DNA from: Solibacillus sp. FSL K6-1523
Lineage (GTDB): Bacteria; Bacillota; Bacilli; Bacillales_A; Planococcaceae
Assembly (NCBI RefSeq): GCF_038005225.1
Contig: NZ_JBBOSU010000001.1
Coordinates: forward strand, 2,592,001-2,656,000
Reading direction: 5' to 3'
Length of the DNA stretch: 64,000 bases
The stretch's first letter is position 1. Each line of letters begins with the position of its first letter. Below are positions 17,521-26,900 of this stretch, piece after piece. The notes beneath the pieces were generated by a model. The model saw only the letters and a program-made list of their open reading frames with translations, was not told the DNA's origin and ran no database searches. The translations under genes and the position numbers were made by a program.

Positions 17521-19397
17521 TTAGTGTCTACACTTATTGCCTGGAGGTAAAAATCCTTTCCATTGTTCATAACCTCTAATTTTCATATTTTCATGGTATT
17601 TTACAGTTCCATTTGATAAATCTGAATGCAGAAATTTCATCTCAATACCTTTGCTATTTAGATATTTTTGGGTATATCTTGATGAAGCATTTTTTGAAGT
17701 TCCGATCTTCCAAAGTTCTCCTTCCTTTAAAAACATTTGACCAACCGGATTTTTCTTACCCCATTTCATTACATCATACCAACCATCCTGCTTTGCAATT
17801 AATGCATATAGTTCATCTAGTCCAAATGGGTCTATTTTGAAATTTGTATTATTCACATAACCATAAAGCGTCGGATTATTCCCCTCAAGCCTGATAGGAT
17901 CTTGTTGTGTATACATTCCCTCATTTGGAGAGTAGTATCTGAATCTGTTATAATACAATCCAATTTCTACATCTTCATACTGCCCTTGATACCTAAACGG
18001 AATGAAATCCTTCACACCAGTAAATTCTTCCACGCGTCCATAAATATCAAGCTCAGTTGACCATACCCTTTTCCCATCCTCATCATAAGCTTCGACAGGT
18101 GTTCCAAGATAATCACTAATAATACTGTAGTTACCTTGACTTGTAATTTTAGCTGAAGGGACAAACCCATCATTAAACACCCATGTGACTAGATTATCTG
18201 GTATCTCTGAGTTGTTTTGTGAAGAATACTCAACTAGTTTCTCCAATTCAACTAAATCATTCTTTGAAAAATACTCATGCAGAATCGTATTCCCATCCCA
18301 CACAAATTGCATGGTTTTTTCGTTAGAACACTTCTCAACCCGCCTACCCATCGAATCATACTTGAACGTAACTTCGGTCTGATCTGGTTTTATGACTTTC
18401 GACATCATCCCATTGCCATAATACTCGTAGCTCCACGTATCCCCATTCTTTTCGACCTTCTGAACGAGATTTCCTTCTTCATCGTACGAAAATTTGGCTT
18501 CTGTCGTTTCAAGCAGTCTGCTGCCGGCACCATAGACGCGATCTTTCTTGTTTTTTGTTTCATACAAGTTCCCGACATCATCGACATTGCGGTGTAAGAA
18601 TTCAAATTGATTGCCTTGATTCGACCAAACGAGGTTGCTGAATTCGTCATAGCCATAAGTTGTTCTTCCAGCGGTTAACTCGTTGACCATGCCTTTTAAG
18701 CGATGATTGACATCCCATTGGTAGACGCGTCTCCGTGTATGTCGACTTTGGCTACTTACTCGATGGTTTGTTGGTCTTCCAGTTATGTCATATTGCCATT
18801 GGCTGATGACGTTTCCGGGTAGGATTCGCTCTATTTCTTGGCCGAGTTCATTGTACTGCATCGCTGCTGTCCACCGCGCTTGGTCTGCGCGTGAAGCGGT
18901 AATTTGTGAAACATTGCCCATCTCATTACGAACGACATCGATGCTTGCGCCGAGGCTACTTGTAACCTGTAAACGGCTTCCTAACTCATCATAACTACTC
19001 GCAATCCAATGATCATTCTGCCACTCTTTAATGACTTGTCCAGATGAGTCCCGCTCTAGCTTGACCTTCACATGCTCATTTTCAGTTTCTAGTAGTGAAC
19101 CATTCTTGTCATAGGCAAACGTTTCCCAAGTATCATCATAATAATCAGCACGAATGACATTCCCGATTCCATCATGCTCATATGCTGTCCAACGATCTCC
19201 TGGACGCTGAATTTTCTGCACTAAACCTGCCTGGCTGCGTTCATACGTCTTCGTCAGCCCATCAAAGCCGATTTCTTGGCTGATGTTTCCTTTCGTATCC
19301 CGTTCAAACTGATACGCTTCACCTTTTTCATTGATAACAGCGGTTAATTGCTCTTCTGTATCAAAGGTAAGACCAGTGATTAGCCCTGTTCCAAATT
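17521..19397 (-). CDS. Orphan Rhs fragment D with URI/GIY-YIG-like nuclease toxin
   Basis: The open frame begins at about 19397 and Rhs homology at FDTEEQLTAVINEKG; a start at 19221 is the first listed. It holds more of the core than the other orphans. The core-associated domain differs slightly (YSPNEGMYTQQDPIRLEG) and ends in KIDPFGL. The tip has KEGELWKIGTSKNASSRY, then KYLNSKGIEMKFL, a later glutamate-bearing helix and GFLPPGNKCRH. This is the order of URI-type (GIY-YIG-fold) toxin nucleases, with LWKIG replacing the YIG strand. The immunity gene follows. Confidence 0.75.
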
Positions 19398-19436
19398 AAG
19401 AAAATAAAAACGAAGTCACATAACGATTTAAATAAC

Positions 19437-19484
19437 AAAGAGTAGCAATATAATCCAAATTCCAAAGGATTATTGCTACTCTTT
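19437..19484 (-). terminator. Terminator upstream of Rhs fragment D
   Basis: An almost perfect 18-20-base stem, AAAGAGTAGCAATAATCC with its partner, and a short, T-poor tail on the minus strand. It lies 40 bases before the truncated Rhs. The remaining bases up to the immunity gene at 19,714 are AT-rich and hold nothing I can name. Confidence 0.6.
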
Positions 19485-19713
19485 CGTTGCTTGTAAAAAT
19501 TTTAAATGAACAGCCACTAAATATTATTTTTCTTACTTTTGTTCTTACATTAAAATCGATAAAATCATTATCAAATATCTCCCAAACGAATTTCCCATAC
19601 AGTTTACATAAAAATAATTCGGATTTCTTTTTCTAAAAAAATACATGTACCCCATTATTAAATAGGTACTAAATCCTTCTCTAAACAAAAGGCACCATAC
19701 TTTGTCCAGGGGA

Positions 19714-20655
19714 TTAATAAAAAAGATCTACATTTTCCCCATATTCCCCCTCTAATTGTTCCACAATTTCTTCAAGTCTATATATCTTTCCATCTTTCTT
19801 AGTTCTCTCAACAAGTTGAAACTTTACGTCTAGGTCTGAATTATAACCAGTAGGAATCATGGGATAGACAGCCATAGGCGTTGAAAATAACTCATGTTTA
19901 ATTACAGGGACATCTAAACCTAGTTTTTTTCTCACTTTAAATAGATTGATTAGTTCCACCGGAACAAGACCAAAATCTAGAAACTCCTCATCTTTCCACT
20001 TAGTTCCCGTCACACCGATTCCGTTTAAATGATACTCACATAAACTATCCCAATACTCATCCTCAATGTCACCGAATGGATTATCCCACTCAGCCACAAT
20101 TCGCTCATAGATACCTAATCCATCACCGTATTGCATGACCTTTTCTTTTACAGGATTCGGTATTCCTAATTTCTCAATTAAGAAATATATTAAATACGTA
20201 CTTGGATATACTCTTTGTTTAATATACTCCTTGTTATTCTTATACTCCTCTCTTTCTAAATCAGAAGCAGCTTTTGTTAATAGGAGTTCTATTAAATCCA
20301 TTCTTTCCACATATAGCGCATAATTTAGTAATGGTGCAATTGGATCAATAAAAGGAAAACTACCACCTTGATATGTGTAAGCAAAGAATTGTGCAGTACG
20401 TTCAAAGTATTTCCAGCATTCATCATTACCTTGAAAAAGAAGGTTTTTTGCAGGGATATGGTTACAATTTGGTGCACCATCTAAAACAATATAGACATTA
20501 TCAAGGTTTTTTTTAACTTTTTTTCCATTTGTGAAAAAAGAATACCAATATAAAAAATCTTCATTTGCTTCGTCTTGATTAATATCATCGTTATATTTGT
20601 ACCTTCTTAAAGCCTTTTGAATAAGTTTATGATTGTATTTTTTTAGTTCTTGCAC
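19714..20655 (-). CDS. PoNi-like immunity protein of Rhs fragment E
   Basis: A 313-residue protein with a C-terminal DUF1911-like part: EYWDSLCEYHLNGIGVTG, then LDFGLVPVELINLFKVRKK and an L-x-TPMA segment. Same architecture as the proteins at 78 and 23,094. PoNi proteins bind PoNe nucleases. The GTG start at 20655 overlaps the toxin stop by 13 bases and is preceded by AGGAGG, so toxin and immunity are coupled. The pairing with a PD-(D/E)XK toxin directly upstream fits the known PoNe/PoNi logic. Confidence 0.75.
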   Translation of the reverse strand: MQELKKYNHKLIQKALRRYKYNDDINQDEANEDFLYWYSFFTNGKKVKKNLDNVYIVLDGAPNCNHIPAKNLLFQGNDECWKYFERTAQFFAYTYQGGSFPFIDPIAPLLNYALYVERMDLIELLLTKAASDLEREEYKNNKEYIKQRVYPSTYLIYFLIEKLGIPNPVKEKVMQYGDGLGIYERIVAEWDNPFGDIEDEYWDSLCEYHLNGIGVTGTKWKDEEFLDFGLVPVELINLFKVRKKLGLDVPVIKHELFSTPMAVYPMIPTGYNSDLDVKFQLVERTKKDGKIYRLEEIVEQLEGEYGENVDLFY

Positions 20656-22229
20656 TTAATATTTATCCTCCTCTTATCTACATTGATTTGTACTAGTTTA
20701 TTTTTTATAGTCCCATTATTCTGTGCATTTCTTATCATACCCATTAACTCCTTTTGATAAGACGGCATATTCCCCCAGTGTCCGTTAACATTTCTAGTTA
20801 TTGTTCTAATATTATTTCTTGTCCATGTAGGCATTCTTGATTTAGATCCAAATCCTCTTCTACTTGTTTTGACTTCAATTACATTGATTTCACTTGTACT
20901 TCTATCAATTGCAACTAAATCAAATCCTTGGTTTGATTTAGTTTGAACTGAACCTAGAACTTCGAAACCATTGCTATTAAGGTATTTAGAAGCAATTTTC
21001 TCGCCCCAATCGCCTAATCCTTTATTACTGAAGTTCTTTACTTGTCCTGCTGTAAACAAACCAAAAATATCTACCCAACCATTTGGATCATGTACATATC
21101 CATACAAAGTTGGATTATTCCCTTCAAGTCCAATCGGATCTATCTGAGTATAATTCCCTTGCTCTGGGTCGTAGTAACGGAATCGGTTATAATACAATCC
21201 AATCTCTACATCTTCATATTGCCCTTGATACCTAAATGGAATAAAGTCTTGTTCACCTGTAAATTCATTCACTCGCCCATAAATATCAAGCTCAGCTGAC
21301 CAAACCTTATTACCCTCTTCATCATAAGCTTCAACAGGCGTACCAAGATAGTCACTAATAATACTATAGTTACCTTGACTTGTAATTTTAGCTGAAGGGA
21401 CAAATCCATCATTAAATACCCATTTCACTAGATTGGCTGGGATTTCGGAGTTGTTTTGTGATTCAGCTAGACTTTCTAATTCAACTGAACCTTTCTCTGT
21501 AAAATACTCATGCAGAATAGTGTTCCCGTCCCACACGAATTGCATGGTTTTTTCATTAGAACTCTTCTCTATCCGCCTACCAAGTGAATCATATTTGAAC
21601 GTAACTTCCGTCTGATCTTGTTTAATGACCCTCGACATCATCCCACTGCCGTTATACTCGTAGGTCCACGTATCCCCATTCTTTTCGACCTTCTGAACGA
21701 GGTTTCCTTCTTTATCATAAGAAAATTTGGCATCTGTCGTTTCGAGTAATCTGCTGCCGGCACCATAGACACGGTCTTTCTTGTCTTTCGTTTCATACAA
21801 ATTCCCGACATCATCGACGCTTCGGTGTAAGAAGTCGAATTGATTGCCTTGATTGGACCAAACGAGATTGCTGAATTCATCATAGCCATAAGTTGTTCGT
21901 CCAGCGGTTAGCTCGTTGACCATGCCTTTTAGGCGATGATTGACGTCCCATTGATAAACGCGTCTGCGTGTATGACGGTTTTGGCTACTAATTCGATGGT
22001 TTGTTGGTCTACCGGTTATGTCGTATTGCCATTGACTAATGACATTCCCGGGTAAGATGCGCTCGATTTCTTGGCTGATTTCGTTGTACTGCATCGCTGC
22101 TGTCCACTGCGCTTGGTCTGCGCGAGAGGCGGTAATTTGTGAAACATTGCCCATCTCATTACGAACGACATCGATGCTTGCGCCGAGGCTACTTTTAACC
22201 TGTGAGCGACTGCCTAATCCATCATAGTT
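20643..22229 (-). CDS. Orphan Rhs fragment E with PD-(D/E)XK (PoNe-like) nuclease toxin
   Basis: Rhs homology starts at YDGLGSRSQV (about 22229) with no start codon; the first methionine is at 22154. The core runs through the core-associated domain to the motif WVDIFGL. The toxin tip has LGDWGEKIASKYLNSNGFE, then GFDLVAIDR and INVIEVKTSRRG: the D and E-x-K of a PD-(D/E)XK nuclease, close to YraN/Holliday-junction-resolvase-like domains and to PoNe. The PoNi-like gene overlaps its end. A terminator sits only about 15 bases upstream of the truncated start. Confidence 0.8.
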   Translation of the reverse strand, partial: NYDGLGSRSQVKSSLGASIDVVRNEMGNVSQITASRADQAQWTAAMQYNEISQEIERILPGNVISQWQYDITGRPTNHRISSQNRHTRRRVYQWDVNHRLKGMVNELTAGRTTYGYDEFSNLVWSNQGNQFDFLHRSVDDVGNLYETKDKKDRVYGAGSRLLETTDAKFSYDKEGNLVQKVEKNGDTWTYEYNGSGMMSRVIKQDQTEVTFKYDSLGRRIEKSSNEKTMQFVWDGNTILHEYFTEKGSVELESLAESQNNSEIPANLVKWVFNDGFVPSAKITSQGNYSIISDYLGTPVEAYDEEGNKVWSAELDIYGRVNEFTGEQDFIPFRYQGQYEDVEIGLYYNRFRYYDPEQGNYTQIDPIGLEGNNPTLYGYVHDPNGWVDIFGLFTAGQVKNFSNKGLGDWGEKIASKYLNSNGFEVLGSVQTKSNQGFDLVAIDRSTSEINVIEVKTSRRGFGSKSRMPTWTRNNIRTITRNVNGHWGNMPSYQKELMGMIRNAQNNGTIKNKLVQINVDKRRINIKCKN

Positions 22230-22239
22230 TCCTTAACAA

Positions 22240-22296
22240 AAAACGTAGCCAGAAAAGACTTGATTAGTTATCAATGTCATCTTTTCTAACTACGTA
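22240..22296 (-). terminator. Terminator upstream of Rhs fragment E
   Basis: Arms ACGTAG-CC-AGAAAAGA and TCTTTTCT-AA-CTACGT pair with a two-base internal mismatch, then TTTTTT on the minus strand. It ends the full-length Rhs transcript after its immunity genes. The 225 bases from here to the next gene at 22,523 show no feature I can name. Confidence 0.75.
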
Positions 22297-22522
22297 TTAT
22301 AGGAGCGCTTAGTAGCACAATTTAAACAATTATTTCATCGGGCTTGACCACTCGCCCCGTAGAAAGTGTCCACCCAAATCAGAAATCAACAAATTTCATT
22401 GAAAACGATTTTCAACTTTTTCTGTGTCAACGTACAACGTTAGCAGGTACTCTTTCTGTGTAAATAATTATTTTCATGCCGAGGTGAGAGTGAAAAGCTC
22501 ATATACGTTTTATGCTCTTTTA

Positions 22523-23026
22523 CTAAAAAAAATCTTGAATTCTATATCCAACGGCTTTTGCTAATTTCTTAATTTCATCAATATCAGACGATGGAACAGT
22601 AATCAGTACATAACAATCACTTTCAATATCCAAAGATGCTAATGAAACCCCATTCTCCTTCAGCCTTTTGGAAACTGCATTTAAATACTGAGATGTTGAC
22701 AGCTCATCAAACTTTCCATCTTCAAAATCCCCCCAGCTTATGCACGCCATTTTTTTTCTATCTAACAATTCATCCACAACATCGCAAATGTATATCCCTG
22801 ATTCTTTCCAATCGATTTCAAATGCCAAATTTTGATCAAGAAGAGCATCAACTAAAGAAATCCATGCCAAATGTTCAATCGGGCTATCTATCCCTCTTTC
22901 ATCAAGTCGCTCTTTGAACTTTTCAAAATAGGCTTCTGGCTTTTCTATCGCTAATGAAACCTCTGATAAAACTTTTTCATCCACATCACTTGAAAGCTTT
23001 TGCACAAGTAACAACATGGTATTCAT
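22523..23026 (-). CDS. DUF6630-like protein, possible second immunity protein of the full-length Rhs
   Basis: A 167-residue acidic protein: LSEVSLAIEKPEAYFEKFK, DSPIEHLAWISLVDALLD, and a C-terminal SSDIDEIKKLAKAVGYRI. I associate this pattern with DUF6630. It lies 67 bases after the PoNi-like gene of the full-length Rhs, before the module terminator. ATG at 23026 after GGAGTGG. It may be a second immunity protein or one kept from an earlier tip; the sequence does not decide. Confidence 0.5.
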   Translation of the reverse strand: MNTMLLLVQKLSSDVDEKVLSEVSLAIEKPEAYFEKFKERLDERGIDSPIEHLAWISLVDALLDQNLAFEIDWKESGIYICDVVDELLDRKKMACISWGDFEDGKFDELSTSQYLNAVSKRLKENGVSLASLDIESDCYVLITVPSSDIDEIKKLAKAVGYRIQDFF

Positions 23027-23093
23027 ATTACCACTCCTTTTCTCCCCAAGAGTTAAAGGTATCTAATTTATTAATTTTCACAATAAAATATCA

Positions 23094-23948
23094 TTAACGT
23101 ATAAGGCGTTGCGAATCAGGTACTTTTTCATTTTGAATTACGAATTGCAACATTTCATCCTCATCGAGACTATATCCTGGTCTATCCTTTGGAATTTCTG
23201 CCAGAGGTGTTTGGAGCAACGGATGTTCTATTGTTGGTGTGGATAGCCCTTCTTTTTCTCTTATTAGTTTAATACAATAGTAATCGTAAGGAATACAGTC
23301 AAACGATAAAATTTCACTTGATTTATCTGGCGTGTCACTTAGACTATAAATGTGATAATTACATAGTTCATAAAGATATTCTTCAAAATGATTTGTATCA
23401 TCCCAACTGCGCATTAATTTTTGGTAAATATGATCTTCTGATAAAATATTAAACAATTCAGGCATTTCTCCAGTTTTCCAATAATGATATAGGCATGTCA
23501 TAAAAACATGATGTGTCTTATTTTCAGAATAAAAATCTTGATTTTTCATGAACATATTATTTGCATATTTATATGCTAAATCTGCAATATCTTCATAACT
23601 CCACAATAAGGAAAGCCCGATAAGTCCCCCTATTTCACTTTCTGCCACATTTCTTCTACTTGGATTGCTTTTGATCATTTGATTTAACCAAAAAAGTTGT
23701 TGTTCTATTAAAGTCCACGCTGATGAATCTCCATTTAATATTCTATTTTTTGCATTCATCTCAAGATGAACACCTATTAATAAACCTAAGCGATCAGCTA
23801 AACGATTTCGTTCATTTTTTTGAATTAAGTCCTCCATTTCCTTTTTTCGATTATCTCGTATTTCTTTCACCTCTTCGTCTGAAACCACTCTTTTTTTGTA
23901 CTCTTTTATTGATCGTTCAAAATATTTCCAATATTTATTAGTATACAT
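23094..23948 (-). CDS. PoNi-like immunity protein of the full-length VgrG-Rhs toxin
   Basis: A 284-residue soluble helical protein. The N-terminal third has the DUF1910 pattern (KYWKYFERSIKEYKKR, then RLADRLGLLIGVHLEMN). The C-terminal third has the DUF1911 part (YELCNYHIYSLSDTPD, then FDCIPYDYYCIKLIREKEG and LLQTPLAEIP). It starts 47 bases after the toxin stop with GGAGTGGG upstream. Its position behind a PD-(D/E)XK tip makes it the cognate inhibitor. Confidence 0.75.
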   Translation of the reverse strand: MYTNKYWKYFERSIKEYKKRVVSDEEVKEIRDNRKKEMEDLIQKNERNRLADRLGLLIGVHLEMNAKNRILNGDSSAWTLIEQQLFWLNQMIKSNPSRRNVAESEIGGLIGLSLLWSYEDIADLAYKYANNMFMKNQDFYSENKTHHVFMTCLYHYWKTGEMPELFNILSEDHIYQKLMRSWDDTNHFEEYLYELCNYHIYSLSDTPDKSSEILSFDCIPYDYYCIKLIREKEGLSTPTIEHPLLQTPLAEIPKDRPGYSLDEDEMLQFVIQNEKVPDSQRLIR

Positions 23949-23994
23949 TTTCCCACTCCTTTTTGATGTCTTTCAACAATGAGGAAATTCCTTT

Positions 23995-26900
23995 TTAAGG
24001 TCTATTTTGGCACCATGTCTTTATTTTTTTTATTTTAGCTGTATAACCATTACTACCTTTAGTAACATTAGATTTAACCTCATAACTGGACATACCATAT
24101 TTATTAATATCATCTACAATCGTGTCCACTGTTGCAATAACTCTCGGATCAATTTTTTGCCTTCTTAAAGTACCTTTTCTTTGAATTTCAACAAAGATAT
24201 CTCTAATATAATTAGATCCTTTTTGCTTTTTTGATAATCTTGCAGTATTTGCTTTTACTTCAAACACGAATACTTTTTTCGTTAGTGGATTTTGCGCTAT
24301 AATATCTGTTCCATGATTTGAATTATTTTTTATAGTCATGTAGATATTATACCCTCGTTTTTTCAAAAGTGCCTCAAACGCATTCTCTGCTGCATCACCT
24401 TTTGCTGTATCTAACCCGAACACATCAATAAAGCTATTCGTATCATGTACGTACCCATATAGAGTAGGATTCCCACCCGCAAGTCCAATCGGGTCAATCT
24501 GCGTATAGTTCCCCTGCTCTGAGTCGTAATAACGGAATCGATTATAATACAGTCCAATTTCAATATCATCATACTGCCCTTGATACCTAAACGGAATGAA
24601 GTCCTTCTCACCTGTAAATTCTTTCACTTGTCCATAAATATCAAGCCCAGCTGACCATACCTTATTCCCTTGTTCATCATAAGCTTCAACAGGCGTGCCA
24701 AGATAGTCACTAATAATACTGTAGTTACCTTGACTTGTAATTTTAGCTGAAGGGACAAACCCATCATTAAATACCCATGTTACTAAATTGGCTGGGATTT
24801 CGGAGTTATTCTGTGACTCAGCTAGATTTTCCAATTCAACTGAACCATTTTCTGAAAAATACTCATGTAGAATCGTATTCCCGTCCCACACGAATTGTGT
24901 TGTTTTTTCATCAGAACTTTTTTCTATTCGTCTACCTATCGAATCATATTTGAAAGTAACTTCCGTCCGATCTGGTTTGATGACCTTCGACATCATCCCA
25001 TTGCCATAATACTCGTAGGTCCACGTATCCCCATTCTTTTCGACCTTCTGAATGAGATTTCCTTCTTCATCGTACGAAAATTTGGCATCTGTCGTTTCGA
25101 GTAGTCTGCTGCCAGCGCCATAGACGCGGTCTTTCTTGTCTTTCGTCTCATACAAGTTCCCGACATCATCGACGCTTCGGTGTAAGAAGTCGAATTGATT
25201 GCCTTGATTGGACCAAACGAGGTTGCTAAATTCGTCATAACCATAAGTTGTCCGTCCAGCGGTTAACTCGTTGACCATGCCTTTTAAGCGATGATTGACG
25301 TCCCATTGATAGACCCGTCTTCGTGTATGTCGGTTTTGGCTGCTAATTCGATGGTTGGTTGGTCTACCAGTTATGTCGTACTGCCATTGACTGATGACGT
25401 TTCCGGGTAAGATTCTTTCAATTTCTTGGCCAAGTTCGTTGTACTGCATTGCGGCAGTCCATTTTTGCTGGTCTGAGCGAGAAGCGGTGATTTGCGAGAC
25501 ATTTCCCATTTCATTACGAACAACATCGATATTTGCGCCAAGACTACTTGTAACCTGTAGACGACTGCCTAATTCATCATAACTACTCGCAATCCAATGA
25601 TCATTTTGCCACTCTTTAATGACTTGTCCAGAGGAGTCTCGTTCTAGCTTGACCATCACATGCTCATTGCCCGTTTCTAGTAGTGAACCATTCTTGTCAT
25701 AACCAAATGTTTCCCACGTGTCATCATAATAATCAGCCCGAATGACATTCCCTAGGGGGTCATGCTCATACGCTGTCCAACGTTCACCCGGACGTTTAAT
25801 TTTCTGCACCAATCCTGCTTGGCTTCGTTCATATGTTTTCGTCAGCCCATCAAAGCCGATTTCTTGGCTGATGTTTCCTCTCGTATCCCGTTCAAACTGG
25901 TACGCTTCACCTTTTTCATTGATGACAGCGGTTAATTGTTCTTCGGTATCATAGGTGAACTCAACTTTCTTCCCGCCTTGTTTACGGGAGGTCAAGCTGC
26001 CAAGAATCGTGTAGGCAAAGGACACTTCTGTATGATTGTCTTTCGCAAGGACCACATCGTCATAAGCATCATACTGCAAACGTACGTCGTTACCATCTGC
26101 AAGGTTTGCCCTTACTAACCTGTTTAAAGTATCATAACTATACTTTTCTGTTGCCCCTAATGGATTGGTCGTTGTTGTACAATTCCCCCGACGATCATAC
26201 GCCCATGTCGAACTTGTCCCGTCTGGCAATGTCACTTGGCGTAAGTTCAAATCACCATCGTAGGATAAGTTTACCACATGCCCCTGCGCATTCGTGACCG
26301 TTTCGATTAAATAATTCTCATTATAGGAAAATTCAGTTTTCATTTCATCTTCTGAGACACTCGTCTGTAATGTCCCATCCTCATTATAGATCCACTGGCG
26401 ACTTCCACCCTCTGCATCCACAGTTTGAATGAGTCGATCTTTTTCATCATACTTTGAAGAGACTGTACTGCCATCTGCAAGTGTCACCGTCACGGGATTT
26501 GCCCACTCGTCATAGCTAAATGTCGTCACTCGTCCATCTTCATCGACCGCTTGGAGGAGTTCAAAGTCGTCGTTATAGTCCGTACTTTCCTCACTACCAT
26601 CTGGATGCACAATTTTCGTGCATAGATTTTCTTCATTATAATAGTAGAAACTCGTATGACCTAAGCTATCGGTAATTTCATTATAGCCAACGTAATATGC
26701 AAGCTCCCCCGCAAGGACATTGCCATCTCCCCATGTTTTCACAACGCGTGCCCCTGTTGTTGGACCGTCGTAGCGCCAGTAGAAGGAGTTTTGGTTACGG
26801 TCTATTTTTTGCATCATTAAATGATTGTGATAGTGAATATTTGTACTTTGATTTAATGCATCTTGAATCTCCACTAAATCTTGAACATCATTGTAGGCAT

